64,000 bases of DNA from DATKWD01 sp035529695 (GTDB lineage Bacteria; Actinomycetota; Acidimicrobiia; Acidimicrobiales; Salinilacustritrichaceae): the NCBI GenBank assembly GCA_035529695.1, contig DATKWD010000092.1, positions 1 through 64,000 of the forward strand. The letters run 5' to 3'. The position numbers and the translations under genes are program-made. Shown piece by piece: positions 43,678-51,822 of the stretch (position 1 is its first letter; each line of letters opens with the position of its first letter). The notes under the pieces were generated by a model that was not told where the DNA came from, made no database searches, and saw only the letters and a program-made list of their open reading frames with translations.

Positions 43678-45246
43678 GTGAAGGAACTCATCTACCACCG
43701 CCTGCTGCTGCCAGCCATCGACACGTATGCGTCGAAGGTCGGATTCCACGACCAGGGCAAGGAGCGAACCTTCGAGCAACACGGCGACCGGCTGTTCCGG
43801 CTGTGTCATGCGCTCAAGCACCAGCTCGGGGTCGAGTCGGGTGACCGGTTCGCCGTGATGGCCACCAACAGCCACGAGTACCTCGAGCTCTATCACGCCG
43901 CGTTTCTCGGCGCAGGCATCATCAACCCGTTGAACCTGCGCCTCGCCGGCAAGGAGCTCGACTACATCGTCCGCGACTCGGGGACCGAGGTCGTGTTCGT
44001 CGATGCGTTCTTCGCCCAGATGTTCGCTGACGCCATGGAGGCCTCGGACGAGCCCAGCCCGATCCGTCACATGGTCCTGATCGGCGAGGGCGACGTGCCC
44101 CACGACATCACCTACGACGACCTCATCGCGACCGGAGATCCCGTCGTGCCACCCGAGCCCGAGGAGAACGACGCAGCGCTGCTGATGTACACCGGAGGAA
44201 CGACCGGCCTGCCGAAGGGCGTGCTCCTCGAGCACCGGGCCGAGATGCTGAACCTCTACCACGTCGGCACGATCATCGACTTCGACCCCGAGTCGGTGTA
44301 CCTGCACCAGACGCCCATGTTCCACGCTGCTTCGATGGGCGGCATCATGGGGACGCCGGCATCGGGCGGCAAGACGGTCTTCATGCCGTTGTTCGATCCC
44401 GCCGCTGCGATGGGCCTGATCGAGCAGCAGAAGGTCACCCAGACCGTCATGGTGCCGACCATGATCGGGATGATGCTCAACCACCCGGAGTTCAAGCCCG
44501 AACGGCTCTCGTCGCTCGAGCTGTTGACCTATGGCGCGTCACCCATGCCGTCGGCGATCCTCGACAGATTGCTCGACCTCTACCCCGATCTCGACCTGTC
44601 CCAGGGGTACGGCATGACCGAGTGTTCGGCCGTGCTGACGTTCCTCGACGGCCGGGACCACAAGAAGGGCGGACCTCGGCTCCGCTCGGCGGGGAAGCCC
44701 GTGCCAGGAGTGGTGCTGAGCATTCAGGACGCGGACGGCAACCGTGTCCCCCGCGGCGAGACCGGCGAGGTCTGTGCCAAAGCGGGCAACTTCATGCGTG
44801 AGTACTGGAACAAGCCCGATGCGACCGCCGAGGTGTTCGAGGATGGCTGGTACCACTCCGGTGACGCCGGCTACCTCGACGACGGGGGGTACCTCTTCCT
44901 GGTCGATCGGGTGAAGGACATGATCGTCACCGGCGGCGAGAACGTCTATTTGGCCGAGGTCGAGAACGCAGTCGCGAAGCACCCGGCCGTCGAGCAGGTG
45001 GCCATCATCGGCATCCCCAACGAGACCTGGGGCGAACAGGTCCACGCCATCGTGGTGGTCAAGGACGGCGCTGAGGTCACCGAGATCGAGATCATCGAGA
45101 TCGCCCGTGAGCACATCGCCGGCTACAAGGTGCCCAAGTCGGTCGAGTTCCGTACCGAGCCGCTGCCCCTCTCAGGCGCCATGAAGGTGTTGAAGAAGGA
45201 CCTGCGGGCCCCCTACTGGGAAGGCCACGAGAAGGGCATCGGCTGA
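43678..45246 (+). CDS. Acyl-CoA synthetase (AMP-forming)
   Basis: 522 residues. P-loop LMYTGGTTGLPKGVLL, SQGYGMTECSAVL, GWYHSGDAGYLDDGGYLFLVDR and the hinge/catalytic C-terminal region DMIVTGGENVYLAEVE and GAMKVLKKDLR. Activates a fatty or aromatic acid to its CoA thioester. GTG 43678 has GGAGG 6 nt upstream. Convergent with the RND transporter gene, separated by a 49-nt palindrome. Differs clearly from the synthetase at 9019, so probably a different substrate. Confidence 0.92.
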   Translation: MKELIYHRLLLPAIDTYASKVGFHDQGKERTFEQHGDRLFRLCHALKHQLGVESGDRFAVMATNSHEYLELYHAAFLGAGIINPLNLRLAGKELDYIVRDSGTEVVFVDAFFAQMFADAMEASDEPSPIRHMVLIGEGDVPHDITYDDLIATGDPVVPPEPEENDAALLMYTGGTTGLPKGVLLEHRAEMLNLYHVGTIIDFDPESVYLHQTPMFHAASMGGIMGTPASGGKTVFMPLFDPAAAMGLIEQQKVTQTVMVPTMIGMMLNHPEFKPERLSSLELLTYGASPMPSAILDRLLDLYPDLDLSQGYGMTECSAVLTFLDGRDHKKGGPRLRSAGKPVPGVVLSIQDADGNRVPRGETGEVCAKAGNFMREYWNKPDATAEVFEDGWYHSGDAGYLDDGGYLFLVDRVKDMIVTGGENVYLAEVENAVAKHPAVEQVAIIGIPNETWGEQVHAIVVVKDGAEVTEIEIIEIAREHIAGYKVPKSVEFRTEPLPLSGAMKVLKKDLRAPYWEGHEKGIG

Positions 45247-45264
45247 TTCAGCCGACAACCGCCG

Positions 45265-45313
45265 GATCCTTGTTGTTCTCCGGCCAATAGTTGCCGGGAG
45301 AACAACGAAGATC
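45265..45313. repeat. 49-nt palindrome, copy C, inverted loop
   Basis: GATC-bounded, arms GATCCTTGTTGTTCTCC and GGAGAACAACGAAGATC. Its central GGCCAATAGTTGCC is the reverse complement of the centre of copy B, so the element is inserted in the other orientation. The arm pair T12-A38 replaces C12-G38 of copies A and B. Lies between convergent genes (45246 and 45342). Confidence 0.85.
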
Positions 45314-45341
45314 GGCGTTGGGGGGCCAGGCGTGGCCGCTT

Positions 45342-48317
45342 TCAGAGGCCGGCGGCGATGGTGGCGTCGATGGTGTCCTGGCTGATGCCGCAGTCGAGGC
45401 CGGTCTGGATGACCAGTTTCAGCGAGTCGTTCTCGCGGTCGTCCTCGGTGATGGCCTGTGCCAGTCCGCCGGTGAGCAGCGACGTCTCGTCGGTCCGCTG
45501 GAGCAGGGTCTCGGTGGTGCAGACCACCATCTGAGGATCGGCGCCCTGGGCGACCAGCTTGTCGAAGAGCAGCGGTGCCACCGTTCCCTCGGTGGGGGCC
45601 TCGGTGCCGAACGTCGATGGGTCGACCGCGCCTCCTCCGGAGGCTTCGGTCGTGGTCGTCGTGGGCGGTTCGACCTCGGTGTACGCGAAGTCCTGCGCGG
45701 AGGCGGTGGACGTCTCGGCGCTCGACAGCATGCCGATGATCGCTCCGGCGAAGAGGATCGCACCGACCACGGCGCCGACGAGGTGCTTGGTGCGCGAACC
45801 CTCGTTGTCGGGCGAGGCGGCCGCTTCTTCCTCGGTCAGGTGGATCTGGCCGGCCAGAAGGTGGCGGCGGTCAGCCCAGACGAGGACCGGTGGCATCACG
45901 ACCAGCGCGGCCAGCAGGGCCACGGCAACGTTGACCGTCACGATGATCCCGAAGTCGCGGAGCAGCGGGAGTGCCGAGCCGATGAGCACCGCGAATCCGC
46001 CGATGGTCGTCGCAGCCGACGTGAAGAAGGCTCGGCCGGTGCGGGCCGCCGCCTGGTTGGACGCTTCCGGGGCCGAGAGCCCGCGTTCTCGCTCCTCGAC
46101 GTAGCGGGCGACGATCAGGACGCTGAACTCGGTACAGGTCGCGACCACCAGCGGCCCGCTCACCGTCGTGAGCGGGCTGAGGCTCACTCCGAGCACGGCG
46201 ATCAGCGACGACGATGCACCGACGGCGAGGCCGACGGGCAGCAGGCTCAGGCCCGTACGCGTGAGGCTGCGGTACCGGACAGTGATCCAGAGCCCGACGA
46301 TCGCGAGTCCGAGATAGGTGAGCAGCGCCCGGTTGGCGCTCAGGTTCTCGAGCAGGCTCACGCCGACGATCGCGAGCCCGGCCGGAACGGCCCGGATCGG
46401 GGGCTGGTCGTCTTGGAGATCGACGCGGAGGGGAGAATCCGCGGGGACCTCGATCGCGGCGATGCGGGCTTCGAGATCGGTTTCGAGCACCTCGACCAAC
46501 TCGGCTCGCTCGTCGAGTGACCCCGACAGACGCAGGTTGATCTGCGTCGCCGTGCGGTCGGGCGCGATCAGCACCTTCTGGAGGTCTGGTGGAAGGAGTG
46601 TCGCGGCCTTTCGGATGTCGGCCTCGGTCGGTGCAACCTGGGTCGCGCCAGGGATCTCGGTGATCTTGGCGACGGTGTTCACCATGCTCGACGTCGTCGC
46701 GATGTTGGGCAGGTCGGCGGCGAAGAGGTTGAACTCGTGGATGGCGTCATTGAGGTCGGCATCGAGCACGTCGTTGGCCTCGATCAGGATCCCGAGCGTG
46801 CTCGAGAACCCGGTCTCGTCCTCGAGGGTGTTGAGATCGGTGACGACCTGGGAGTCCTGGTTGACCCACTGGATCGGGTCGGACTGGATCTCGAAGCTGC
46901 CCTCGAGGGCGATGCCGGCGACGAACAGCAGGGCCGAGCCGATGATGAGGGGCAGCGCGGCCTTGGGGCTCAGCGACCCGAGCTTCACGACGATGCGTTC
47001 TACCCGGCTCTCCTCACGGACGGCGGTGCGGCCTTTGTACTCGCGGATGCCGAGCGTCGATGCGGTGAGCACGACGCCGGTGAACAGCAGGACTCCGACG
47101 CCGACCATCAGGAGCACACCGAAGTCCCGGATCATCGGGACCCGCGACACCTGCATCGCGGTGAACGCGAGGATTGCCGAGATCGTCGCGACCGACAGCG
47201 GGGGGACCAGCGCCGCGAGCGTCGTGGCGATCGGGTGCTCCTCGCGTGCCATCACGACCTCTTCCTCGATCCGGTTGTGGATCTGGATGGCGAAGTCGAT
47301 TCCGACGCCGATCAGGATCGGGAGACCCGAGATGGTCACGAGCGAGAGGTCGAGCCCGATGATGCCGACGAGGCTGAACGCCCAGATCACTCCGACGAGC
47401 ACGGCGGCGAGCGGCAGGAGCCGCCAGCGCACCTTGAACATGAAGATCAGCACGAAGGCCATCACGACCATGGCCGACGCTCCGAGGGCGAGCATGCCGC
47501 CCTGGAGGTAGTCGTTGATCTCGCCGAGGAACACGGGCGAACCGGTGGTGATCACCGTGAAGCCGTCGAGCTCGGCGGTCTCCATGACGGCGACGACGCT
47601 GTCGGTACCAGCCGACAGGGTGTCGAGATCGGCGTTCGGCTCGAGGAGGATGCCGCCGACCGCGACGTTGTTCTGCGGGTAGGTCGACTTCAGGGAAGGT
47701 CGGATGACCTGTTCCTCGACGGGCGGTGCCACCGGGTTGCCCTCGTCGTCGAAGGTGTACCCGACGTTGCCGAACAGCAGGAACTGGATCCAGTCAGGAC
47801 TCTCGAAGTTCCGTTCGTCGGGCGGGATCGCGCTCAACCGTGCGAGGCTCATGTCGAGGTCGGCTTGGCGGAGCGCCTGCGATTCGGTGTCCGGGTCGTT
47901 CTCGATGGCGCTGGCGAGGGCGCCGGTCCCGACCTCGTTGACCAGCGTCTCGGTGTAGCCGAGCGTGGTGAGCGGGGCGACGACCGAATAGGTGCTGTCG
48001 ATCGCCCGCAGCTCGGATTCGAGCCGGGCGAGCTCGGCCTGGTTGGCCTCGGTGAACAACGAGCGGACGTCGGTTCCTTCATCGGCCTCGAACAGCAGGA
48101 TCAGCGTCTCACCGCCGAACGCGTCCTGGTACTCGACGTTGTCGATCGCGGCACGCGAATCGGGCTCGAGGTAACTGTCCTGACCGGTGGCGAACTCGAG
48201 ACTCCCGAGCTGGCTCCCGAGGGCAACGGTGATGATCAGCATCACCGCGAAGACTGCGATCCAGTACTTGCCGAGCGCGACCCCGAGCCAGCGCCAGAAC
48301 TGCTCCATCATCTGCAT
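45342..48317 (-). CDS. RND/MMPL-type transporter with extra C-terminal domain
   Basis: 991 residues. Two RND halves, each with a large extracytoplasmic loop and a sterol-sensing-like six-helix bundle; GVGIDFAIQIHNR in the first half is the GxxxD(Y/F) proton-relay motif, TCTEFSVLIVARY the counterpart in the second. Beyond the usual end (WADRRHLL, ~830) there is one more transmembrane helix (GAVVGAILFAGAIIGML), a Thr-rich linker and a ~70-residue external domain with two Cys. Exports lipids or similar hydrophobic molecules. GGGGG suits the ATG at 48311 better than that at 48317. Confidence 0.88.
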   Translation of the reverse strand: MQMMEQFWRWLGVALGKYWIAVFAVMLIITVALGSQLGSLEFATGQDSYLEPDSRAAIDNVEYQDAFGGETLILLFEADEGTDVRSLFTEANQAELARLESELRAIDSTYSVVAPLTTLGYTETLVNEVGTGALASAIENDPDTESQALRQADLDMSLARLSAIPPDERNFESPDWIQFLLFGNVGYTFDDEGNPVAPPVEEQVIRPSLKSTYPQNNVAVGGILLEPNADLDTLSAGTDSVVAVMETAELDGFTVITTGSPVFLGEINDYLQGGMLALGASAMVVMAFVLIFMFKVRWRLLPLAAVLVGVIWAFSLVGIIGLDLSLVTISGLPILIGVGIDFAIQIHNRIEEEVVMAREEHPIATTLAALVPPLSVATISAILAFTAMQVSRVPMIRDFGVLLMVGVGVLLFTGVVLTASTLGIREYKGRTAVREESRVERIVVKLGSLSPKAALPLIIGSALLFVAGIALEGSFEIQSDPIQWVNQDSQVVTDLNTLEDETGFSSTLGILIEANDVLDADLNDAIHEFNLFAADLPNIATTSSMVNTVAKITEIPGATQVAPTEADIRKAATLLPPDLQKVLIAPDRTATQINLRLSGSLDERAELVEVLETDLEARIAAIEVPADSPLRVDLQDDQPPIRAVPAGLAIVGVSLLENLSANRALLTYLGLAIVGLWITVRYRSLTRTGLSLLPVGLAVGASSSLIAVLGVSLSPLTTVSGPLVVATCTEFSVLIVARYVEERERGLSAPEASNQAAARTGRAFFTSAATTIGGFAVLIGSALPLLRDFGIIVTVNVAVALLAALVVMPPVLVWADRRHLLAGQIHLTEEEAAASPDNEGSRTKHLVGAVVGAILFAGAIIGMLSSAETSTASAQDFAYTEVEPPTTTTTEASGGGAVDPSTFGTEAPTEGTVAPLLFDKLVAQGADPQMVVCTTETLLQRTDETSLLTGGLAQAITEDDRENDSLKLVIQTGLDCGISQDTIDATIAAGL

Positions 48318-48363
48318 GCCCCCTCAGGCGTGTGGTGGCGTCGTCGGTGTCGACGCCGCCGAG

Positions 48364-48369
48364 AGGGTA
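48364..48369 (-). promoter_or_regulatory. -10 box of the RND gene (minus)
   Basis: Reads TACCCT on the minus strand, giving a ~40-nt leader. Back-to-back with the sulfatase promoter at 48403. Confidence 0.4.
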
Positions 48370-48402
48370 GTCGGCAGCGCCCCCAGGTTCTCTTGTGCCG
48401 CC

Positions 48403-48408
48403 TACGTT
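48403..48408 (+). promoter_or_regulatory. -10 box of the sulfatase operon
   Basis: TACGTT; predicts a start near 48415 and a ~26-nt leader with GGAGG (48428-48432) 8 nt before GTG 48441. No other promoter is evident before 57742. Confidence 0.45.
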
Positions 48409-48440
48409 GTGACCAAGGTCCCGGACTGGAGGTCCAGCAC

Positions 48441-49901
48441 GTGCGTCTGCTCTACGTCGACATCGACACGCTTCGCCACGATCACCTGGGTTGCAGCGGC
48501 TACCACCGCGCCACGACACCGAACATCGACGCGCTCGCAGCCGACAGCGTTCGCTTCACCGACGTCTACGCATCCGACGTGCCGTGCCTGCCGAGTCGTA
48601 CCGCGCTCATCACGGGCCGATTCGGCATCGGCAACGGCGTCGTCAACCACGGCGGAGCCGCAGCCGACCTCCGGCACCAGGGAGCGCGGCGAGGATTCTT
48701 CGCCCGGAACTACCTTCACTCGTGGGCGATGCAGATGTACATGAAGGGCTGGCACACCGCGTCGCTGTCGAGCTTCCCATTCCGGCACTCGGCGACGTGG
48801 TGGAACAGCGGGTTCATGGAAGCGATGAATCTCATGCGCGGCTTCGGCGTCGAGCAGGCCCACGAGGTGATTCCACACGCCCTCGACTGGCTCGACCGGC
48901 ACGGAGCGAACGACAACTGGTTTCTCCACGTGCATCTGTGGGACCCGCACACGCCATACCTCGTGCCGGACGACTACGGGAACCCGTTCGACTCTGATGC
49001 GGTCCCGGCCTGGCACACCGAGGAGGTTCGGGCTCGCAACTGGGAGCTGTCGGGCCCCCACTCGGCGCAGGAGCCGTGGGGCTTCGCTCCCGACGAATGG
49101 GGCCCGCCCCCACCTCGGCAACCCTGGAGTGCAGCGTCGATGGACGACGTGAAGGGGATCTTCGACGGCTACGACGTCGGCGTTCGGTATGCCGACGATG
49201 CCGTCGGAGACCTGTTGCACCACCTCGACCACCTTGGCGTCCTGGATGACACCGCGGTGCTGGTCAGTTCGGATCACGGCGAGGCCTTCGGTGAACTCGG
49301 GGTCTACGCCGATCACCAGGGAGCCGACGAGGCCACGTGCCACATCCCGGCGATCCTGCACTGGCCCGGCATCGCGCCGCAGGTCGACGAGGGCCTCCAC
49401 TATCACCTCGACGTGGGTGCCACGGTGCTCGATCTGATGGGCATCGACGTGCCCGAGTCGTGGGATGGCGTCTCGGTCGCGGCGGGGCTGCGTGGCGGTC
49501 CCCCGGCCGGCCGCGACCACCTCGTGCTGTCGCAGGGAGCCTGGGCCTGCCAGCGCGGCGTGCGATGGGGCGATCATCTCTACCTCCGCACCTGGCACGA
49601 CGGCTATCACGGCCACTGGAACGACGAGATGCTCTTCGACATCGCCGCCGATCCGCACGAGACCACCGACCTCGCATCCGACGAACCATCGCTGCGGTCC
49701 GCCGGTGCCGACCTCCTCGAATCGTGGACGTCCGATCAACTCGACCGCTCGGGTCTCGGTGATCCGATGGACGTCGTGCGGGCCGAAGGTGGACCGTTTC
49801 ACACCCGCCGCCACCTCCGCGGCTACCTCGAACGTCTTCGAGCCACCGGCCGGGCCCACTGGGCCGACGTCCTCGCCGAGCGGCATCCCGCCGAGCTCTG
49901 A
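48441..49901 (+). CDS. Sulfatase (formylglycine type)
   Basis: 486 residues. VDIDTLRHDHLGCSGY supplies N-terminal Ca ligands; CLPSRTALITGR is the CxPSR motif, with C49 the residue converted to formylglycine; SSDHGEAFGELGVYADH the C-terminal metal site, and DIAADPHETTDLASD the family tail. No signal peptide, so cytoplasmic. Cleaves a sulfate ester; the downstream genes suggest a sulfated glycoside or carbohydrate (inference). GTG 48441 has GGAGG 8 nt upstream. First gene of an eight-gene same-strand run. Confidence 0.92.
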   Translation: MRLLYVDIDTLRHDHLGCSGYHRATTPNIDALAADSVRFTDVYASDVPCLPSRTALITGRFGIGNGVVNHGGAAADLRHQGARRGFFARNYLHSWAMQMYMKGWHTASLSSFPFRHSATWWNSGFMEAMNLMRGFGVEQAHEVIPHALDWLDRHGANDNWFLHVHLWDPHTPYLVPDDYGNPFDSDAVPAWHTEEVRARNWELSGPHSAQEPWGFAPDEWGPPPPRQPWSAASMDDVKGIFDGYDVGVRYADDAVGDLLHHLDHLGVLDDTAVLVSSDHGEAFGELGVYADHQGADEATCHIPAILHWPGIAPQVDEGLHYHLDVGATVLDLMGIDVPESWDGVSVAAGLRGGPPAGRDHLVLSQGAWACQRGVRWGDHLYLRTWHDGYHGHWNDEMLFDIAADPHETTDLASDEPSLRSAGADLLESWTSDQLDRSGLGDPMDVVRAEGGPFHTRRHLRGYLERLRATGRAHWADVLAERHPAEL

Positions 49902-49925
49902 CCGACCCGTTCTGGAGCACTTCCC

Positions 49926-50837
49926 TTGTCACCTCCGACGACGATTGTTTCCCGGAACGTTGATTCCGGCCTGCTCGAGCGGTCGCTCGTCGGCGCGAAG
50001 TCGATGGGTCTGGCGCACGCGGCATCTCTCGGCATTCTCGTCCCTCCTGCCTTGGTGATCACGGTGCCGGCGTGTCTCGGTTTCCGCGAACGGGGCTCGT
50101 TCGACGATTCGGTCCTTGCGTCCATCGGTGAGTCACTGTCAGTGCTCGAGGACGAGTGCGGCCGTCGTCTCGGTGACCCTTCGGACCCGCTGCTGGTGTC
50201 GGTTCGGGCGAGTGCCGTCGAGCCGATGCCGACGATGCTGGCTGCCGTCCTCGACGTGGGGATCGATCTCGACGTCCCGGAGGTCATGGAGGCATGGACG
50301 TCTCGCGGGTTCGCCAACAACTGTCGTGACCGCTTCGTGCAGTCGTATCGAGCGGTCACGGGGGAGATCGCTCCGAGCAACCCGTTCGCGCAGCTCCAGG
50401 GAGCGATCGAGGCGGTCCTGGCCTCCTGGGACGATGACCCGGCTCAGGCGTACCGACGCATGCGTGGCATCGACCACGGCGCGGGGATGGCGGTGATGGT
50501 GCAGGCGATGGTGTTCGGAAATCGGAACGAGCGGAGCGGAGCAGGCGTCGTGATGAGCCGCAGCCCGACCACCGGCGAGCCCGGGTTGTGCGGCGACTTC
50601 CTCGTATCGGCGCAGGGCGACGAGGTCGGCGCCGGGAGCCGCGACGTGCGCCCGATCGACGAGCTCGCGGACCTGCTGCCCGGGACGGCCGACGAACTGG
50701 TCCGCGTGATGGCGCTGCTCGAAGCCGAGGCCACCGATCTGCTGACGGTCGACTTCACCGTCGACGACGGCCGTCTCCACGTCTTGCAGGTCGATGCCGG
50801 TGCACACTCAGCCGAATGGCGCGACGAGATTCGATGA
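49926..50837 (+). CDS. Stand-alone PPDK/PEP-synthase-type ATP-binding domain protein
   Basis: 303 residues. Matches the N-terminal nucleotide-binding part of pyruvate phosphate dikinase: LVGAKSMGLAHAASLGILVP, the LLVSVRASAVEPMPTM loop, FVQSYRAVTGE and GAGVVMSRSPTTGE. The swivelling His domain and the PEP/pyruvate barrel (another ~550 residues in PPDK) are absent, and the next frame is a different gene. So it is a separate ATP-grasp-like enzyme, perhaps a phosphotransferase acting on a small molecule or a partner. TTG 49926 has GGAG 8 nt upstream. Lies 24 bases after the sulfatase. Confidence 0.75.
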   Translation: MSPPTTIVSRNVDSGLLERSLVGAKSMGLAHAASLGILVPPALVITVPACLGFRERGSFDDSVLASIGESLSVLEDECGRRLGDPSDPLLVSVRASAVEPMPTMLAAVLDVGIDLDVPEVMEAWTSRGFANNCRDRFVQSYRAVTGEIAPSNPFAQLQGAIEAVLASWDDDPAQAYRRMRGIDHGAGMAVMVQAMVFGNRNERSGAGVVMSRSPTTGEPGLCGDFLVSAQGDEVGAGSRDVRPIDELADLLPGTADELVRVMALLEAEATDLLTVDFTVDDGRLHVLQVDAGAHSAEWRDEIR

Positions 50838-50883
50838 ACCGCGGGCGATTCGTCCGGGTACGTCGCGCGAGACTGCGTGCTCC

Positions 50884-51822
50884 ATGCACGTGAGTGATCG
50901 CATCCGTCCTCGTCGAACCATCAACGGAATGTCAGCCGTGCTGCTGCCGCACACCCGCGATGGCCGGATCGACTGGGTTGCGACCGAGGCGCACGTCGCC
51001 CGCACCCATGCAGCCGGCCTGACGCCGGCGGTGAACATGGACACCGGGTATGTCCAGCTCCTCGGGCCAGCCGAGAAGCGCCGGGTACTCGAGCTGACCC
51101 AGCGCATCACTGACGGCAGATTCGTGGCGGGTGCATTCGTGCCCGACGAAGCGGGCGATGTCTTCGACCTCGACGCGCATGTGGCCGCCGCGACACAGGT
51201 GGCCGATCACGGCGGTACTCCCGTGATCTTCCCCTCGCACGGGCTCAACGCGCTCGACGAAGCCGAGTGGGTCGAGGCGCTCTCGGCGATCGGTGCTCGG
51301 CTCGATCGGTTCATCGGGTTCGAGCTGGGCGCGATGTTCGTGCCGTACGGGCGGATCTACTCACTCGAGGCCTATCGGGGCCTGATGGCCATCTCGCAGT
51401 GTGTCGGCGCCAAACACTCCTCGCTCAGTCGTGAGCTCGAGTGGGCGCGGCTCGATGCCCGCGACGATGCCCGCCCCGAGTTCACCGTCTTCACCGGCAA
51501 CGACCTCGCCATCGACATGGTGATGTACGGCTCGGACTACCTGCTGGGGTTGTCGACGTTCGCTCCCGAGGCATTCGCCGCCCGAGATCGGATGTGGGCC
51601 GAGGGCGACCCGCGCTTCTACGAGCTGAACGACCTGCTCCAGTACCTGGGTCACTTCACGTTCCGCGCCCCGGTGCCGTGCTACCGGCACGATGCCGCGA
51701 TCGCGTTCGAGCTGCGGGGCTGGGCCGACAGCGACCGCACACCCGTCGGCGCTCCGCGACGGCCCGACAGCGATCGGGCCGTCCTGGCCGACATCATCGA
51801 GCGGCTCGGAGACTTCGCGTGA
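50884..51822 (+). CDS. Dihydrodipicolinate synthase/aldolase (DapA) family protein
   Basis: 312 residues. TIM-barrel class I aldolase: VNMDTGYVQLLGPAEKRRVLE on strand 2-helix 2, FIGFELGAMFVPYG, and K177 in GAKHSSL, the Schiff-base Lys position. The canonical Tyr of DHDPS is not evident, so this is a relative such as a keto-sugar-acid aldolase rather than DapA. Its stop overlaps the next start (GTGA). First of six genes joined by 4-base overlaps; start ATG 50884 lacks an obvious RBS. Confidence 0.82.
   Translation: MHVSDRIRPRRTINGMSAVLLPHTRDGRIDWVATEAHVARTHAAGLTPAVNMDTGYVQLLGPAEKRRVLELTQRITDGRFVAGAFVPDEAGDVFDLDAHVAAATQVADHGGTPVIFPSHGLNALDEAEWVEALSAIGARLDRFIGFELGAMFVPYGRIYSLEAYRGLMAISQCVGAKHSSLSRELEWARLDARDDARPEFTVFTGNDLAIDMVMYGSDYLLGLSTFAPEAFAARDRMWAEGDPRFYELNDLLQYLGHFTFRAPVPCYRHDAAIAFELRGWADSDRTPVGAPRRPDSDRAVLADIIERLGDFA

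Noticed and set aside
45291..46520. Long plus-strand frame opposite the RND transporter
   Set aside because: Its residues (Arg/Gly/Asp/His-rich, low complexity) are the shadow of the well-supported minus-strand transporter.
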